Assembly (NCBI GenBank): GCA_040902885.1
Contig: JBBDWK010000013.1
Coordinates: 1-44,725 of the forward strand
Source: JBBDWK01 sp040902885
Lineage (GTDB): Bacteria; Acidobacteriota; Terriglobia; Bryobacterales; Bryobacteraceae
Length of the DNA stretch: 44,725 bases
Direction: 5' to 3'
Of this stretch, positions 42,941 to 44,725 are shown one piece after another. Numbering within the stretch: the stretch's first letter is position 1; each line of letters opens with the position of its first letter. Under the pieces are notes generated by a model, which worked only from the letters and a program-made list of their open reading frames with translations, made no database searches and was not told the DNA's origin. Both the position numbers and the translations under genes were made by a program.

Positions 42941-44560
42941 ATGCAAGGCATGATGATGGATTCCGCGCTGAACCTGCGCCACTACCTGGAGCGCTCCGGG
43001 CGCTTGTTTCCTTCCAAAGAGATCGTCACCCGAACCACCGGCGGTTTCGCCCGCTATACCTACGGCGACTATCACCGCCGCACACACCGGCTTGCGCACG
43101 CTCTGGCGAAGCTCGATGTGAGAGAGGGAGACCGCGTTGCCTCTCTGGCCTGGAATCACGGGCGGCATCTCGAGCTCTACTACGGCGTGCCGAGCTTTGG
43201 CGCCGTGCTACTCACGCTCAACCTTCGTTTGCCGCTCGACCAACTGGCGTACATCGTCAATCACGCCGATGCCAAGGTGATTTTTGTGGACGCGCCGCTG
43301 CTCCACATCCTCGAAGAGATCAAGGAGCGGATTCCGGGTGTGCGCCATCTCGTGGCGATGCGTGAGGACGGGCAGCCGATGCCTGCTTCGACCTTTCCCT
43401 TGATCGACTACGAAGACCTGCTCGCCGCCACGCGCGACGATCTGTACCCATGGCCCGAGCTGGGGGAGACGGCGGCGGCGGGCATGTGTTACACGTCCGG
43501 AACCACCGGCAACCCCAAGGGAGTGTTGTACACGCACCGCTCGCTCTGTCTGCACAACTACGCCCTCGCCATGGCCGACAGCTTCGCCTTCAGCGAGCGC
43601 GACACGCTGCTCCAGATCGTCCCCATGTTTCATGCCAACGGCTGGGGAATGCCGTTCGCGGCGGTGATGTGCGGCTCGAAGATCGTGCTGCCGGGTGCGC
43701 AGCCCCAACCGGCGGACCTGGCGGAGATGATCGAGCGGGAACGGGTGACCATCGCGGGCGGCGTGCCCACCATCTGGATCGGGCTGTACCGGGCGATCGA
43801 GGAAAAGCCCGTGGATCTTTCGAGCGTGCGCATGTTCGTCGTGGCCGGGTCCGCGATGCCGCGCCAGTTGATGGAGACCTATCAGAGGCAGCTTGGCATC
43901 CGCATCGTGCAGGCGTGGGGCATGACGGAGACCACACCCATCGCCACGCTCTCGGTTTTGAAATCGGAGATGCGCCATGACACGGAAGACGACCAATTCG
44001 CCGTGCGAGCCAAACAGGGCATTCCGTTGCCGGGAGTGGAATTGCGGGTGGTCGACGAGTGCGGCAAGGAGATCGCCCAGGACGGCGAGACGATGGGCGA
44101 GCTTCAAGTGCGCGGCCCCTGGGTGACCAGCGGCTACTACGACGACGCGCGCAATGCCGAGGCGTTTCAAGACGGATGGTTCCGCACGGGCGACGTGGTA
44201 ACGCTCGATCCGGAAGGCTACATACACATCATGGACCGCACCAAGGATCTGGTGAAGAGCGGCGGCGAGTGGATTTCGAGCGTGGACCTGGAGAACGCGA
44301 TTATGGCCCATCCCAAAGTGCTGGAGGCGTGCGTGATCGCGGTATATCATCTGCGCTGGCACGAGCGCCCGCTGGCCGTGGTGGCGCCCACGCCGCAGTA
44401 CCGGGGCCAGATCACCCGCGACGAGATACTGGAGTTTCTTGCCGGGCGCGTCGCCAAATGGTGGCTGCCGGACGACGTGATTTTTGTCGACTCCGTTCCG
44501 AAGACCAGCGTCGGCAAGTTCAACAAGAAGGTTCTGCGCGAGCAGTACAAGACGCTGTAG
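42941..44560 (+). CDS. Acyl-CoA synthetase (medium-chain/AlkK-like AMP-binding enzyme)
   Basis: 539 residues. AMP-binding loop YTSGTTGNPKGV (about 184), FHANGWGMPF, WGMTETTP, the GWFRTGDV hinge and the C-terminal KTSVGKFNKK lysine. Activates a fatty acid to acyl-CoA with ATP in the cytoplasm. A GAGG lies just before the ATG. The chain-length call rests on the similarity to AlkK-like enzymes and is not certain. No other beta-oxidation genes are visible here. Confidence 0.9.
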   Translation: MQGMMMDSALNLRHYLERSGRLFPSKEIVTRTTGGFARYTYGDYHRRTHRLAHALAKLDVREGDRVASLAWNHGRHLELYYGVPSFGAVLLTLNLRLPLDQLAYIVNHADAKVIFVDAPLLHILEEIKERIPGVRHLVAMREDGQPMPASTFPLIDYEDLLAATRDDLYPWPELGETAAAGMCYTSGTTGNPKGVLYTHRSLCLHNYALAMADSFAFSERDTLLQIVPMFHANGWGMPFAAVMCGSKIVLPGAQPQPADLAEMIERERVTIAGGVPTIWIGLYRAIEEKPVDLSSVRMFVVAGSAMPRQLMETYQRQLGIRIVQAWGMTETTPIATLSVLKSEMRHDTEDDQFAVRAKQGIPLPGVELRVVDECGKEIAQDGETMGELQVRGPWVTSGYYDDARNAEAFQDGWFRTGDVVTLDPEGYIHIMDRTKDLVKSGGEWISSVDLENAIMAHPKVLEACVIAVYHLRWHERPLAVVAPTPQYRGQITRDEILEFLAGRVAKWWLPDDVIFVDSVPKTSVGKFNKKVLREQYKTL

Positions 44561-44650
44561 TGACGTGTCACGTCTAAACTTCACAACGGCGAGTCGGTTC
44601 TGGCGGGACGGGCGCCCTCACCCGCGGCCCGACAGTGGCCGTGGGGGGCA

Positions 44651-44725
44651 TCAACGGTAGCCGAACACGGGCGGGAACATGACAACCACCAGTGCCGCCC
44701 ATACGGAGTACACGGGCAGATAGGC
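44651..44725 (-). CDS. C-terminal end of a probable membrane protein (partial)
   Basis: Minus-strand frame entering from the right edge and ending at TGA (44651-44653), 24 residues: AYLPVYSVWAALVVVMFPPV then FGYR. It reads like the last membrane helix and short tail of a polytopic protein. Too short to name; convergent with the acyl-CoA synthetase. Confidence 0.4.
   Translation of the reverse strand, partial: AYLPVYSVWAALVVVMFPPVFGYR

Noticed and set aside
44561..44600. GACGTG-T-CACGTC near the end of the acyl-CoA synthetase as a terminator
   Set aside because: The centre is one base, so it cannot form a hairpin; it may be a binding site, but nothing else supports it.
1..44725. CRISPR array, insertion sequence, prophage, tRNA or rRNA genes
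   Set aside because: No spaced direct repeats, transposase or phage proteins, or recognisable RNA genes were seen by eye; a tRNA scan could still find one I missed.

Overview
The window is compact, GC-rich bacterial chromosome with core housekeeping genes (efp, rpmE, purA, pheS, pheT, a bifunctional penicillin-binding protein) and no recognisable phage or transposase. Several things suggest Acidobacteriota, most likely the Solibacter/Bryobacter side: secreted TPR proteins, a winged-helix/ATPase/TPR giant regulator, a GMC plus subunit-3 dehydrogenase pair, a tiny CxxC protein, many DinB/M28-type genes, and a long perfect palindrome in an intergenic gap. This placement is inference from gene style; no 16S gene is present. 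Genes are densely packed, many with 1- or 4-base stop/start overlaps, and no gene-free stretch exceeds about 300 bases.

Layout. 1-5192 (+): tail of an unknown gene, a PBP1b-like murein synthase and two exported TPR proteins. 5262-11095 (-): a run read as MFS transporter, dicluster ferredoxin-like protein, Cys-rich unknown protein, ThuA-like protein, Fur-family regulator and FHA-GAF-PP2C phosphatase. 11170-13864 (+): a 54-residue zinc-ribbon protein missed by length cut-offs, a DinB-fold protein, an M28 peptidase and a receiver-like protein. 13868-15324 (-): exported aldose epimerase and a Cys-rich exported protein. 15373-17471 (+): GMC oxidoreductase and its Tat-type small subunit. 17560-22348: OB-fold lipoprotein (-), efp (+), selA (-), and a sensor protein with GGDEF and a degenerate HD-GYP domain (-). 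22512-23869 (+): ECF sigma factor, membrane protein and Spy/CnrX-like protein.

24341-30841 (-) is a nitrate-to-ammonia operon. It runs from a fused DmsB/DmsC-like electron-transfer subunit through a NasA/NarB-type nitrate reductase, nirB and nirD, each overlapping the next. Behind nirD lies a tiny candidate gene that reads well only with a +1 shift at TCC-TGA, then two hairpins. 31120-31799 (+) is an AbrB/PIN toxin-antitoxin pair. 31832-33886 (-) holds an SBP56/methanethiol oxidase-like gene and a His-containing membrane protein, divergent from a 981-residue regulator (33987-36932, +). The right end holds purA (-), a small unknown gene overlapping pheS, pheT, a two-component protein that has lost its ATPase domain, an acyl-CoA synthetase and the tail of a membrane protein.

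The most interesting observations are the candidate frameshifted mini-gene after nirD, the phosphotransfer-plus-receiver protein without a kinase domain, the signal-less binding-protein/GGDEF/degenerate HD-GYP sensor, EF-P with asparagine at the modification tip, the quinol-type module wired to an assimilatory-type nitrate reductase, and the uncharacterised transporter/ferredoxin/Cys-protein module.
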